From the NCBI GenBank assembly GCA_017520505.1, contig JAFXFN010000033.1, forward strand, positions 38,253 to 102,252: a stretch of DNA of 64,000 nucleotides. The letters run 5' to 3'. The position numbers and the translations under genes are program-made. This stretch comes from Clostridia bacterium (GTDB lineage Bacteria; Bacillota; Clostridia; Oscillospirales; CAG-272). The notes beneath the pieces are model-generated. The model saw only the letters and a list, made by a program, of their open reading frames with translations. It ran no database searches and had not been told where the DNA came from. This document shows, piece after piece, positions 57,243-64,000 of this stretch; the first letter of the stretch is position 1; every line of letters begins with the position of its first letter.

Positions 57243-57273
57243 ATTATTCCTCCGAAATACATTCATTCCCTGT

Positions 57274-59289
57274 TCATCCGACAGTAAACTCAAAATCAGC
57301 ATATACAGGACAATGGTCGGAAATTATATGGAAATATCCGCTTGTACTGTATAGCGTATTATGAGAAAGAACCGATGTTTTGACCGATGATGTTGAAGAA
57401 GTAAATACAATATGGTCTATAAAGCTGTCCTTTACGGGTGTGAAATCATCTCGTGTACCGTACTCGTTCATATTGGAGCCTGAGCCGTGGTATCCTCCTG
57501 CCACCTTCAACGTTCCCGAGGTACGTGCTGCATCGCTTGCGATCGTACCGCCAATATCCTTACAAAACTGTTTGAAGTATATTCCGTTATATCTGTGGCT
57601 GTTGAAATCTCCGACGCAGAATATACGCACACCGGGATATTGCGTCTTGTACGCATTTACTATCGCTGCCTCAGAAGATGCGCATTCGTTCATCTGATAC
57701 GGTCTTGCGGTTGTAAGCTGACCTGCGTGGTCCCAATGTGAGTTTATCACTATGAATTTTTCCGATGAATTATTTTTATTTTGCAAAACGAGCTGGGCGG
57801 CACCTCTTAAATAAGTGCCGTTTGCATCAGCGGAGCTTGTGTGATAATCGTAATGCTGATATTTACAAACAAGAGCATCGTATTTATCCGCACGGTATAT
57901 CATCGGAGTATAGTTATTTCGTCCGTTATGTGAAGAAAGCACAAATTTGTAACCGATACCGTAATGCTCGTTCAGAACCTCTATATAATGCGGCAGCTGC
58001 TCCTGCCATTTGTAGCACGCCTCCTGAAGTCCCACAACGTCAGGGGCAGATGATATGAGCATTCCCGCAACTATTTCCGCCCTTTCTCTTACCGGAAGGA
58101 CATTTGCATATTCCGCTTCCCCGAGCACATACGGCATTATGTTAAGTGTCATAATACGTACGTCTGTTGAATTTGAGCGTGTCAGGCTTGAAGCAAGTAA
58201 ATTTTTATAAGTATATCTTCCGACACCGAGCACCTTGCTTGCGTTTGATGCTTTAAAGAGATTTGACAGAAGGTATTCAGTAGCTTTTCTTGCCGTGAAT
58301 GAGCCGCCGCAAAGTATCTGCAGTTTGCCGTTTTTCGCCGTCACATCGTATTCCATAATATATCCGTCGTTTGCATAATACCCTTCGGACATTTCACGGT
58401 TAGTGTGTCCGATAAGTATTTCACGTGCCGAAATCGGACATTCGTCATCGGGGTATATAGGTACGTTTATGTTATAAGCGTTTTTTATACCCGCACGCAG
58501 CGTTTCGGCAACAACACGGTAGCCATCAAGGTCGGTTGCATAAACGATCTTCGTTTTTGAAAGCTCTGCCAAAGAAAAGCCGTCGGGGAGCAAGTCATTA
58601 CCTCTGTTGTAATACCCTCTGAATATAAGCGTTTTTGAGTCAGCATCATAATTCTTTTTCAAAAGATTATCAACGTAATAATCGGCGGCGGTTATTATAT
58701 GATCATCATAATTCGCAATAATAACTATGTTTCCCGTATCCGTCTGACCTACGGCGTAGGTATCTGCGGCATTGTTAAAGCTCGCTTTGATCTTCAAGGA
58801 ATCTTCAAGAGAGCTGTCGCCGACGATTATATATTTTTTCGACATATCCGCCGAGGTGTCATATACAAGCTCAAGCAGTACACCTGTGTACGAGTATATC
58901 CCGTCAATAATTCTCTCTGAGGCCTTGATAACATTGTCCGATGCATCGGATGAGCAAAGCACGGAATATCTTGCTTGTCCGTTTTCGATTATTTTTGTGT
59001 TTTTATCAAAAAACGGGAAAATGGCATCTATGTCATCTCTTGAAATTACACCGTCGCCGTTCACGTCAACATTCTCGCTGTACGGGTATTTTTCCGGCTC
59101 CTTGATATATTTCAGCAAGCGTACAATATCCTTGCCGTTGATAACTCCGTCGCCGTTCGCATCACAATCAAGTGAAATAACAGCGGCGGCAATATCCGAC
59201 ATAGGAACGAACAGCGCACAAAGCACAGGCGTTATTGCTAAAAGTATGCACAGCAGCTTCAGTAATTGTTTTTTCTTCACAGCGTCCAC
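57274..59289 (-). CDS. Secreted dockerin protein with endonuclease/exonuclease/phosphatase domain
   Basis: A 671-aa protein. Signal peptide to about residue 35; dockerin type I at about 40-92 with two calcium loops DANGDGVINGKD and DVNGDGVISRDD; a central region of about 270 residues of unknown type (contains YIIVGDSSLEDS, EILIGHTNREMS); C-terminal EEP fold from about 375 with RIMTLNIMPYV, VVGLQEACYKW, VINSHWDHAG, VGDFNSHRYN and SDHCPVYADF. The EEP catalytic Asp/His residues look intact. It may act on nucleic acid, phospholipid or phosphosugar outside the cell. The dockerin suggests attachment to a cohesin scaffold. Thirty-one bases separate it from the next surface-protein gene. Confidence 0.88.
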   Translation of the reverse strand: MDAVKKKQLLKLLCILLAITPVLCALFVPMSDIAAAVISLDCDANGDGVINGKDIVRLLKYIKEPEKYPYSENVDVNGDGVISRDDIDAIFPFFDKNTKIIENGQARYSVLCSSDASDNVIKASERIIDGIYSYTGVLLELVYDTSADMSKKYIIVGDSSLEDSLKIKASFNNAADTYAVGQTDTGNIVIIANYDDHIITAADYYVDNLLKKNYDADSKTLIFRGYYNRGNDLLPDGFSLAELSKTKIVYATDLDGYRVVAETLRAGIKNAYNINVPIYPDDECPISAREILIGHTNREMSEGYYANDGYIMEYDVTAKNGKLQILCGGSFTARKATEYLLSNLFKASNASKVLGVGRYTYKNLLASSLTRSNSTDVRIMTLNIMPYVLGEAEYANVLPVRERAEIVAGMLISSAPDVVGLQEACYKWQEQLPHYIEVLNEHYGIGYKFVLSSHNGRNNYTPMIYRADKYDALVCKYQHYDYHTSSADANGTYLRGAAQLVLQNKNNSSEKFIVINSHWDHAGQLTTARPYQMNECASSEAAIVNAYKTQYPGVRIFCVGDFNSHRYNGIYFKQFCKDIGGTIASDAARTSGTLKVAGGYHGSGSNMNEYGTRDDFTPVKDSFIDHIVFTSSTSSVKTSVLSHNTLYSTSGYFHIISDHCPVYADFEFTVG

Positions 59290-59386
59290 CTCGTTTTTTT
59301 AATAGAAGTTATTTCATATTCATTATAACATGTATAACTCAAAAAGTCAATTGCCGAAAAAACTTTCGAGGACACAGGTGTGAATA

Positions 59387-59415
59387 TTGCAATTTTCATA
59401 TTTGTATGGTATACT
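59387..59415 (+). promoter_or_regulatory. Promoter of the MBL-fold hydrolase gene
   Basis: TTGCAA, 17-bp spacer, TATACT. It lies inside the upstream extension of the reading frame, which argues for the later start at 59464. Confidence 0.75.
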
Positions 59416-59463
59416 TTACAGCAGCGTTTTGAAGCGCAAAACAAAAACGGAGATAAAATTAAA

Positions 59464-60348
59464 ATGTGCAAATTACCTGTATTATACCAGATAACGCCCG
59501 ACTGCGATATGCTTATGAACGGCTACGCTATAAAAACCAAAAACGGCAAGCTTATAGTAATTGACGGCGGCGGTGCAGGCTCTGAAAAAAATAACGGTTA
59601 CTTATACAAAAAGCTTCAGGAAATAAGCGGCGAGGAATCACCCACCGTTGATGCGTGGTTTTTATCACACATGCACGATGATCACACAAATGAATTTATC
59701 ATAATAGGAAACGACGAATCAAAAAAGATAACCGTTAAAAACGTGTATATGAATTTTGCCTCACGTGAATTTATGAAAAGCTCCGAGGGCGGACATTTTG
59801 CATATCTTTACGACGGTATCATATCGGCTTATGACCGCTTTTTCGGCAAAGGCGCATTTGAAAAAGCAAACGGAAAGACCGCATTTGAGGGTGACATAAT
59901 CGAAATTGACGGAATTAAAATCGAAATAATGCTCACCGTGTCAAATGAAGAAAAAGAAAAGAATATCAACGACACGTCGATGATATTCAGGGCGTATATA
60001 GACGGGCAAAGCATACTTTTTCTCGGTGACGGACACATTGAAGTCAGTGAAAGACTTATCGAAAAGTACGGCGAGGCTTTAAAAAGCGACATTGTGCAAA
60101 TGGCACACCACGGACAAAACGGCGTGACGTTTGAAGTATACAAGACCGTATGTCCGAAGCTGTGTCTGTGGCCGACACCTATCTGGGTATATGAAAACAA
60201 ACAGGGTATATACCAGACAACAGAGGTAAGACGCTTTATGATGGATATGGGTGTAAAACACCATATAGTCGCCGGGGTTGACCTTACAAGGTCGCTTACA
60301 TTCCCCATTGATTTTGATACGCTTTCCGAAAACGATATAACACCGTAA
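59464..60348 (+). CDS. Metallo-beta-lactamase-fold hydrolase
   Basis: A 294-aa cytoplasmic protein with the metal motif SHMHDDHTNE (HxHxDH), the bridging Asp in LFLGDGH, and AHHGQNG, like the stand-alone relatives of the ComEC hydrolase domain. Substrate unknown; possibly a phosphodiester. ATG 59464 (MCKLPVLYQ) follows CGGAGATAAAATT and lies downstream of the promoter; the frame's earlier ATG at 59380 lies before the promoter. Confidence 0.82.
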   Translation: MCKLPVLYQITPDCDMLMNGYAIKTKNGKLIVIDGGGAGSEKNNGYLYKKLQEISGEESPTVDAWFLSHMHDDHTNEFIIIGNDESKKITVKNVYMNFASREFMKSSEGGHFAYLYDGIISAYDRFFGKGAFEKANGKTAFEGDIIEIDGIKIEIMLTVSNEEKEKNINDTSMIFRAYIDGQSILFLGDGHIEVSERLIEKYGEALKSDIVQMAHHGQNGVTFEVYKTVCPKLCLWPTPIWVYENKQGIYQTTEVRRFMMDMGVKHHIVAGVDLTRSLTFPIDFDTLSENDITP

Positions 60349-60355
60349 AAAAAAC

Positions 60356-60382
60356 AGCCGACTCAAACAGGGTCGGCTTTAA
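60356..60382 (+). terminator. Terminator of the MBL-fold gene
   Basis: AGCCGAC/GTCGGCT stem followed by TTTAAT. Confidence 0.7.
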
Positions 60383-60390
60383 TGCTCTAT

Positions 60391-60443
60391 ACACCGCAAA
60401 GCGGTGTGCGCCCCGTCCACCGAGGGGGGTGGCGGTGGGGCGC
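60391..60443. repeat. GC-rich palindromic intergenic repeat
   Basis: ACACCGC-aaa-GCGGTGT followed by GCGCCCC ... GGGGCGC with the loop segment ccaccgaggggggtgg. It is the reversed-order counterpart of 44982-45072, and its loop resembles 2477-2492 (ccgccgaggggggtgg). Confidence 0.82.
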
Positions 60444-60495
60444 TTATTTGATATACATTTTGTTTTTCACACGGGTAATTCGTGGTTTTGCGCCA

Positions 60496-61005
60496 TTAAA
60501 GAACCAAGGACGGGGGATTGTATACTCTTCCCGCAAGCTCCTGATTGAGCATATAAAGGCTCTTGGGGTCGGAACCGAACAGCTCCATTTTGGAAATGAG
60601 GTCGTTTGCGTTTGTTTCTTCCTCACCCTGTTCCTTTACAAACCAGTCCAAAAACTGCATTGTGCGAAAATCTCTTACGTCGTAAGCTGCGCCGTAAATA
60701 TCGTTGATAAGCGACGTTACGTACTTTTCGTGTTCAAGTCCTGCCTTGAGGACGTCCATATTGCAAGTGAAAACCTGGTCGGGCTTAGCAATAGCATCAA
60801 GTGTTACGGGCATATTTTCATTCTGAAGATATGTGTAGAACAGTATTGCGTGATCTCTTTCCTCCTGTGCCTGTATCATATACCAATTTGCAAATCCGTC
60901 AAGGCCTGCCGCCTCGAAGTAGTTTGAAAAATCAAGGTAAAGATATGCAGAGTATAATTCTTTGTTGATCTGCTGATTTAAAAGCTCGTGTACTTTCTTA
61001 TCCAT
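60496..61005 (-). CDS. Ferritin
   Basis: A 169-aa four-helix iron-storage protein. The ferroxidase residues are visible: Glu in NKELYSAYLY, EERDHA (Glu-x-x-His) and the KEQGEEE helix. It stores iron as a 24-mer shell in the cytoplasm and lowers oxidative stress. Ribosome binding site CAGGAGAATAAAA. Monocistronic by spacing. Confidence 0.94.
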   Translation of the reverse strand: MDKKVHELLNQQINKELYSAYLYLDFSNYFEAAGLDGFANWYMIQAQEERDHAILFYTYLQNENMPVTLDAIAKPDQVFTCNMDVLKAGLEHEKYVTSLINDIYGAAYDVRDFRTMQFLDWFVKEQGEEETNANDLISKMELFGSDPKSLYMLNQELAGRVYNPPSLVL

Positions 61006-61116
61006 TTTTTTATTCTCCTGAATAAATTTTATTTTATAGTTTGATTATATCACAAATAATAGGAAAAATATGTTGTTTTTTCGAAAAATAAGTAAAATCT
61101 TTGTTTTAAAAACCGA

Positions 61117-61176
61117 TTGACGGAAATATTTTTTTATGATATGGTTTTATTGTAACCTTATCGGACTTTTTACGAC
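61117..61176 (+). promoter_or_regulatory. Promoter candidates of the sigma-anti-sigma-serpin operon
   Basis: Two overlapping possibilities: a weak sigma-A site TTGACG-17-TATGGT (61117-61145), and an ECF-like pair TGTAACC (61151-61157), 15 bases, CGAC (61173-61176), which would fit autoregulation by the encoded ECF sigma factor. Only inference from motif shape. Confidence 0.4.
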
Positions 61177-61202
61177 TTATAGTATAGAAGGGTGGGATGA
61201 GT

Positions 61203-61763
61203 ATGGATGACAAGACGATAGTATCGCTGTATCTTTCAAGAAATGAGTCGGCAATAACTGAAACCGACAAAAAATACGGAAAATATCTTTTAAAAATTGC
61301 ATACAACGTCTTAAATGACCGTGAGGACAGCAAGGAAAGCGTAAACGATACGTATTTAGCGGCATGGAATTCAATACCACCCAACATTCCCGAAATACTT
61401 TCCGTGTATCTTTCACGCATAACAAGACGGATAAGCATTGATATATTCAGAAAAAAGAACAGCCAGAAGCGCAAAAGCTCCCAGCTTACATATTCGCTTG
61501 ATGAAATGTCGGATTGTACGTCAAACACTCCCGAGCCCGATGAAATTATTGAAAACAAGCGTTTATCCGAATCGATAAGCGCGTATCTTTACAGCGTTTC
61601 AGAAGTACAGCGTAATATTTTCATCTTCCGATATTACTATTTCGATTCGGTAAAGGATATTGCAAAATACTGTAACATCACCGAAAGCAACGTAAAAACT
61701 ACCCTGCACAGACTCAGAAACGGTCTGCGTGAGTATCTTTTGAAGGAGGGCTTTGAAGTATGA
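61203..61763 (+). CDS. ECF-type RNA polymerase sigma factor
   Basis: A 186-aa sigma-70 family protein with region 2 (YGKYLLKIAYNVLNDREDSKE, DTYLAAWNSIPP) and region 4 (SEVQRNIFIFRYYYFDSVKD, ESNVKTTLHRLRNGLREYL, each shortened here in citation). ATG 61203 gives nine bases to the site AAGGGTGG; ATG 61197 is too close. Its stop overlaps the next start (ATGA). It probably directs transcription of its own operon when released by the anti-sigma factor. Confidence 0.88.
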   Translation: MDDKTIVSLYLSRNESAITETDKKYGKYLLKIAYNVLNDREDSKESVNDTYLAAWNSIPPNIPEILSVYLSRITRRISIDIFRKKNSQKRKSSQLTYSLDEMSDCTSNTPEPDEIIENKRLSESISAYLYSVSEVQRNIFIFRYYYFDSVKDIAKYCNITESNVKTTLHRLRNGLREYLLKEGFEV

Positions 61764-62419
61764 ACGAGCACGATATAATAAACGCAATCGGCACCATTGA
61801 CGATGCGCTTATCATAAATGCGGAAAAAATAAGAAAGAAAAAGAAAAGCTTTCCCTTATATAAGCTGACAGCAGTTGCGGCAAGTCTTTTCCTCTGTATC
61901 GGCTGTGTGTATCTTGCCGTAAGATTTGCCGATGTGAACGACGTTACCGACAGCAGTGATATGAACGGGGTAGCAGATGCTCAAACCGATGACCGTGATG
62001 AAATGTCACCAACGCTTAACGAAGGCGCAAGCGGCGCCGAAACGCAAAGCGCCGCCGACATTATCCCAAACGAAGACGAAGCACCCGAAAATACCGATGG
62101 CGGGCAGGAGCTTCCCGAAATAAAGGTTGAGGTAACGGGCGTATTTGAAAGCGGTGTATTTGCAACGGTAAAAGACGGTATGGCGTCATATTTGAAAGGT
62201 GATGAGGAGGTCATTATCAAATTTGAACCTGTAATATGGTTTTCCGTTCCTGTCGAGGAGGGCAGATGGATAAACGAAACAAAGCCGTTTGATGAAAGCG
62301 TGTTTAATATCGGTGACACGTTTATAGTTCAGTTTTCATCATTTGAGGATAATAAAGGCAAAGACACGCTTTATTCCGCCACAGTTATACTTTTACAAGG
62401 AGAAAACAATGAAAAATAA
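61760..62419 (+). CDS. Putative membrane anti-sigma factor
   Basis: A 219-aa protein: a short cytoplasmic N-terminus (EHDIINAIGTIDDALIINAE) and basic KIRKKKKSF, one span at residues about 33-55, a low-complexity acidic linker (about 60-120) and an external domain of about 95 residues (IKVEVTGVFESGVFATVK). The position directly after an ECF sigma gene with ATGA overlap is the basis for the call; no zinc anti-sigma motif is seen. Confidence 0.7.
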   Translation: MNEHDIINAIGTIDDALIINAEKIRKKKKSFPLYKLTAVAASLFLCIGCVYLAVRFADVNDVTDSSDMNGVADAQTDDRDEMSPTLNEGASGAETQSAADIIPNEDEAPENTDGGQELPEIKVEVTGVFESGVFATVKDGMASYLKGDEEVIIKFEPVIWFSVPVEEGRWINETKPFDESVFNIGDTFIVQFSSFEDNKGKDTLYSATVILLQGENNEK

Positions 62420-63671
62420 TATTTTTAAGCGTATATTATCAGTAATTTTACTTTCCGTTATGCTTTTGGGTGTCGTCGGATGCTCACAAGATGATATTTT
62501 TCTATCCGTTTCAGCAAACGATTTGATGAAAGGTATCGAAAAGGATGAGGGCATAACACCAAAAGATATTAAAGACACCTCATTTTATACCGACTTTACA
62601 GCAAAGCTTTTCGGTGGATGCTATACAGATGAAAAAAACACGCTCATTTCCCCCATTTCAGTTCTTTCTGCCCTTGCTATGACGGCAAACGGCGCTGACG
62701 GTGACACGCTTAAAGAAATGGAAAAGGCTTTCGGAATTTCACGTGATGAGCTTAACGAGTTTATGCTTTCGTATATGAGCAGTTTATCAAACGGTGAAAA
62801 ATACAAAGTGAGCCTTGCAAATTCAATTTGGTTCCGTGATGATGAATCGCTTACGGTAAACGAGCGTTTTTTAAAGACGAACGCAAACTATTACGGTGCA
62901 GGGCTTTATAAAGTACCGTTCAACGAAAAAACACGCAATGATATAAACAGCTGGATAAAGAACAAGACCGACGGAATGATAGACAACGTCATTGATAAGA
63001 TTCCCGAGGCAGCCGTTATGTATCTTGTAAACGCCCTTTGCTTTGACGGTGAATGGGAAGAAAAATACAATGAATATCAGATAAACGAGGGTAAATTCAA
63101 CTGTCTTGACGGCGAGGCGAAGAAAGTTGATTTTATGAGCTGTAACGTGTCTGATTATCTTTCCGATGACACAACGACGGGATTTGTAAAGTATTATGCA
63201 GGACGAAAATATGCCTTTGCCGCTTTGCTTCCGAACGAGGATGTTTCCATATCCGATTACGTTTCCTCCCTTACGGGTGAAAAAATTTCAACACTTCTGA
63301 CCGAACGCAAAAAGGGTGTCGAGGTCATAACCAAGACACCTAAATTCGAAACGGAATATTCAAGCCTTTTAAACGGCACACTTGCCGATATGGGCATAAA
63401 AAAGGCATTTGACGGAGATCTTGCCGATTTTTCAAAGCTCGGCAGAAGTGAAAACGGAAACATTTGCATAAACCGTGTAATACACAAAACGTATATTTCG
63501 GTAAATGAAAGCGGAACAAGGGCAGGTGCAGCAACAGTTGTTGAAATGAATGAAGGCGCAATAATGCCTGCCGATATGTACTTCGTAACGCTTGACCGTC
63601 CGTTTGTATATATGCTGATAGACTGTGAAAACGATCTTCCTTTATTTATAGGAACACTTACAAATATTTAA
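62409..63671 (+). CDS. Lipoprotein serpin (serine/cysteine protease inhibitor)
   Basis: A 420-aa serpin. Lipoprotein signal ends MLLGVVGCSQ (Cys near residue 23). Serpin landmarks: NTLISPISVLSALAMTANGA, NDINSWIKNKTDGMI, VNALCFDGEW, the hinge VNESGTRAGAATVV (Arg at the position before the Ala run) and C-terminal DRPFVYMLID...PLFIGTLTNI. The short-sidechain hinge suggests an inhibitory, loop-inserting serpin; the cleavage residue falls in the stretch EMNEGAIMP but cannot be fixed. ATG 62409 has AAGGAGAAAACA and overlaps the anti-sigma gene by 11 bases. Bacterial serpins of gut species can block host proteases. Confidence 0.93.
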   Translation: MKNNIFKRILSVILLSVMLLGVVGCSQDDIFLSVSANDLMKGIEKDEGITPKDIKDTSFYTDFTAKLFGGCYTDEKNTLISPISVLSALAMTANGADGDTLKEMEKAFGISRDELNEFMLSYMSSLSNGEKYKVSLANSIWFRDDESLTVNERFLKTNANYYGAGLYKVPFNEKTRNDINSWIKNKTDGMIDNVIDKIPEAAVMYLVNALCFDGEWEEKYNEYQINEGKFNCLDGEAKKVDFMSCNVSDYLSDDTTTGFVKYYAGRKYAFAALLPNEDVSISDYVSSLTGEKISTLLTERKKGVEVITKTPKFETEYSSLLNGTLADMGIKKAFDGDLADFSKLGRSENGNICINRVIHKTYISVNESGTRAGAATVVEMNEGAIMPADMYFVTLDRPFVYMLIDCENDLPLFIGTLTNI

Positions 63672-63678
63672 TCAAAAC

Positions 63679-63712
63679 ATACGGCAGGGGGTATCCTTTG
63701 CCGTATTCTTTT
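63679..63712 (+). terminator. Terminator of the sigma-serpin operon
   Basis: ATACGGCA/TGCCGTAT stem, then TCTTTTC. Confidence 0.75.
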
Positions 63713-63725
63713 CGTTATACACAAA

Positions 63726-63820
63726 ACGCCGCGCCTGCCCCCCCCACAGTTGACAGGCGAAACGCAGTTCGCCACGTCAACTGCCTGCAGGCAAGCGGCG
63801 TATATTTCCTGCGGAAATAT
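63726..63820. repeat. GC-rich nested palindromic repeat
   Basis: Outer ACGCCGC/GCGGCGT stem encloses the 38-base core identical to 45003-45040, followed by ATATTTCC-tgc-GGAAATAT (63802-63820), the hairpin unit also seen at 2451-2469. Confidence 0.85.
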
Positions 63821-63863
63821 ACTTATTGAATTTACCAGACGATATAAAACGGCAGAAGATTAA

Positions 63864-63887
63864 TGTGCCCCCTGTCAAGTAGACAGA
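63864..63887. other. Possible insertion-sequence end
   Basis: TGTGCCCCCTGTCAAGTAGA followed by CAGA contains CTGTC/GACAG and resembles terminal inverted repeats of IS3-type elements (TGTCAAGTAGACA). No transposase is in the remaining 110 bases, and the second end is not in the window. Confidence 0.3.
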
Positions 63888-63927
63888 CTAAAAAACAAAA
63901 GAATTTACAAATTGAATAGGTTCTTTT

Positions 63928-63957
63928 ATCTCCCCCTGCTGCGCAGCAGGGGGAGAT
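63928..63957. repeat. Perfect 30-bp palindrome
   Basis: ATCTCCCCCTGCTGC is followed by its exact reverse complement. The next bases (tttcgtcacgcggcggtggcgaaa) form a second inverted repeat. It is a member of the CTCCC...GGGAG type of intergenic repeats. Confidence 0.8.
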
Positions 63958-64000
63958 TTTCGTCACGCGGCGGTGGCGAAATAATACTCGCAAGGCGTCA

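Overview
The window comes from a low-to-mid GC, spore-lineage Firmicute of the class Clostridia, most like a gut Oscillospiraceae/Ruminococcaceae-type bacterium. The evidence is a Spo0A, a large Bacillus/Clostridium-type SRP RNA upstream of dnaX-ybaB-recR, a SCIFF peptide with its radical SAM maturase beside yajC, a dockerin protein, BspA-like repeats, textbook sigma-A promoters with 17-bp spacers, and strong GGAGG ribosome binding sites. Most genes lie on the minus strand.

Layout. 0-8.5 kb: end of a GH2 glycosidase, spo0A with a duplicated tail, an M28 peptidase, azlCD, a GntR-ABC exporter operon and a lone glycosyltransferase. 8.5-19 kb: a MacB/FtsX-like ABC protein, an MreB-like gene broken by one stop codon, comF, recD2, metK with a small export protein, and ribU. 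An FMN riboswitch belongs with ribU, but about 770 bp of repeat DNA lies between them. 19.4-34.2 kb: tuf, fusA, rpsG, rpsL, an L7Ae-like gene, then rpoC and rpoB. A large surface protein gene sits between the rpoBC block and the str block. 34.5-38.6 kb: small membrane/regulator genes and a purine salvage pair. 38.8-41 kb: rplM-rpsI, whose 3' end is duplicated around a roughly 1.2 kb AT-rich insert with two small genes and a short-repeat array. 41.3-45 kb: SRP RNA-dnaX-ybaB-recR and a CPBP-type membrane protein. 45-48.7 kb: a five-gene GntR-ABC operon. 48.8-51.2 kb: the SCIFF RiPP cluster. 51.3-54.2 kb: NamZ-like muramidase, HAD phosphatase, tRNA-Pro(CGG) with a truncated second tRNA 5' end upstream, and a MITE-like element. 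54.2-64 kb: a GLUG/leucine-rich-repeat surface protein, a dockerin-nuclease-fold protein, an MBL-fold hydrolase, ferritin, an ECF sigma/anti-sigma/serpin operon, then repeats.

The housekeeping blocks are conventional. The interest lies in the junctions. Two conserved genes (spo0A, rpsI) have duplicated 3' ends consistent with past integration events, tRNA-Pro has a duplicated 5' end, and GC-rich palindromic repeats fill many intergenic gaps. No integrase, transposase, CRISPR array or rRNA is visible in the window.
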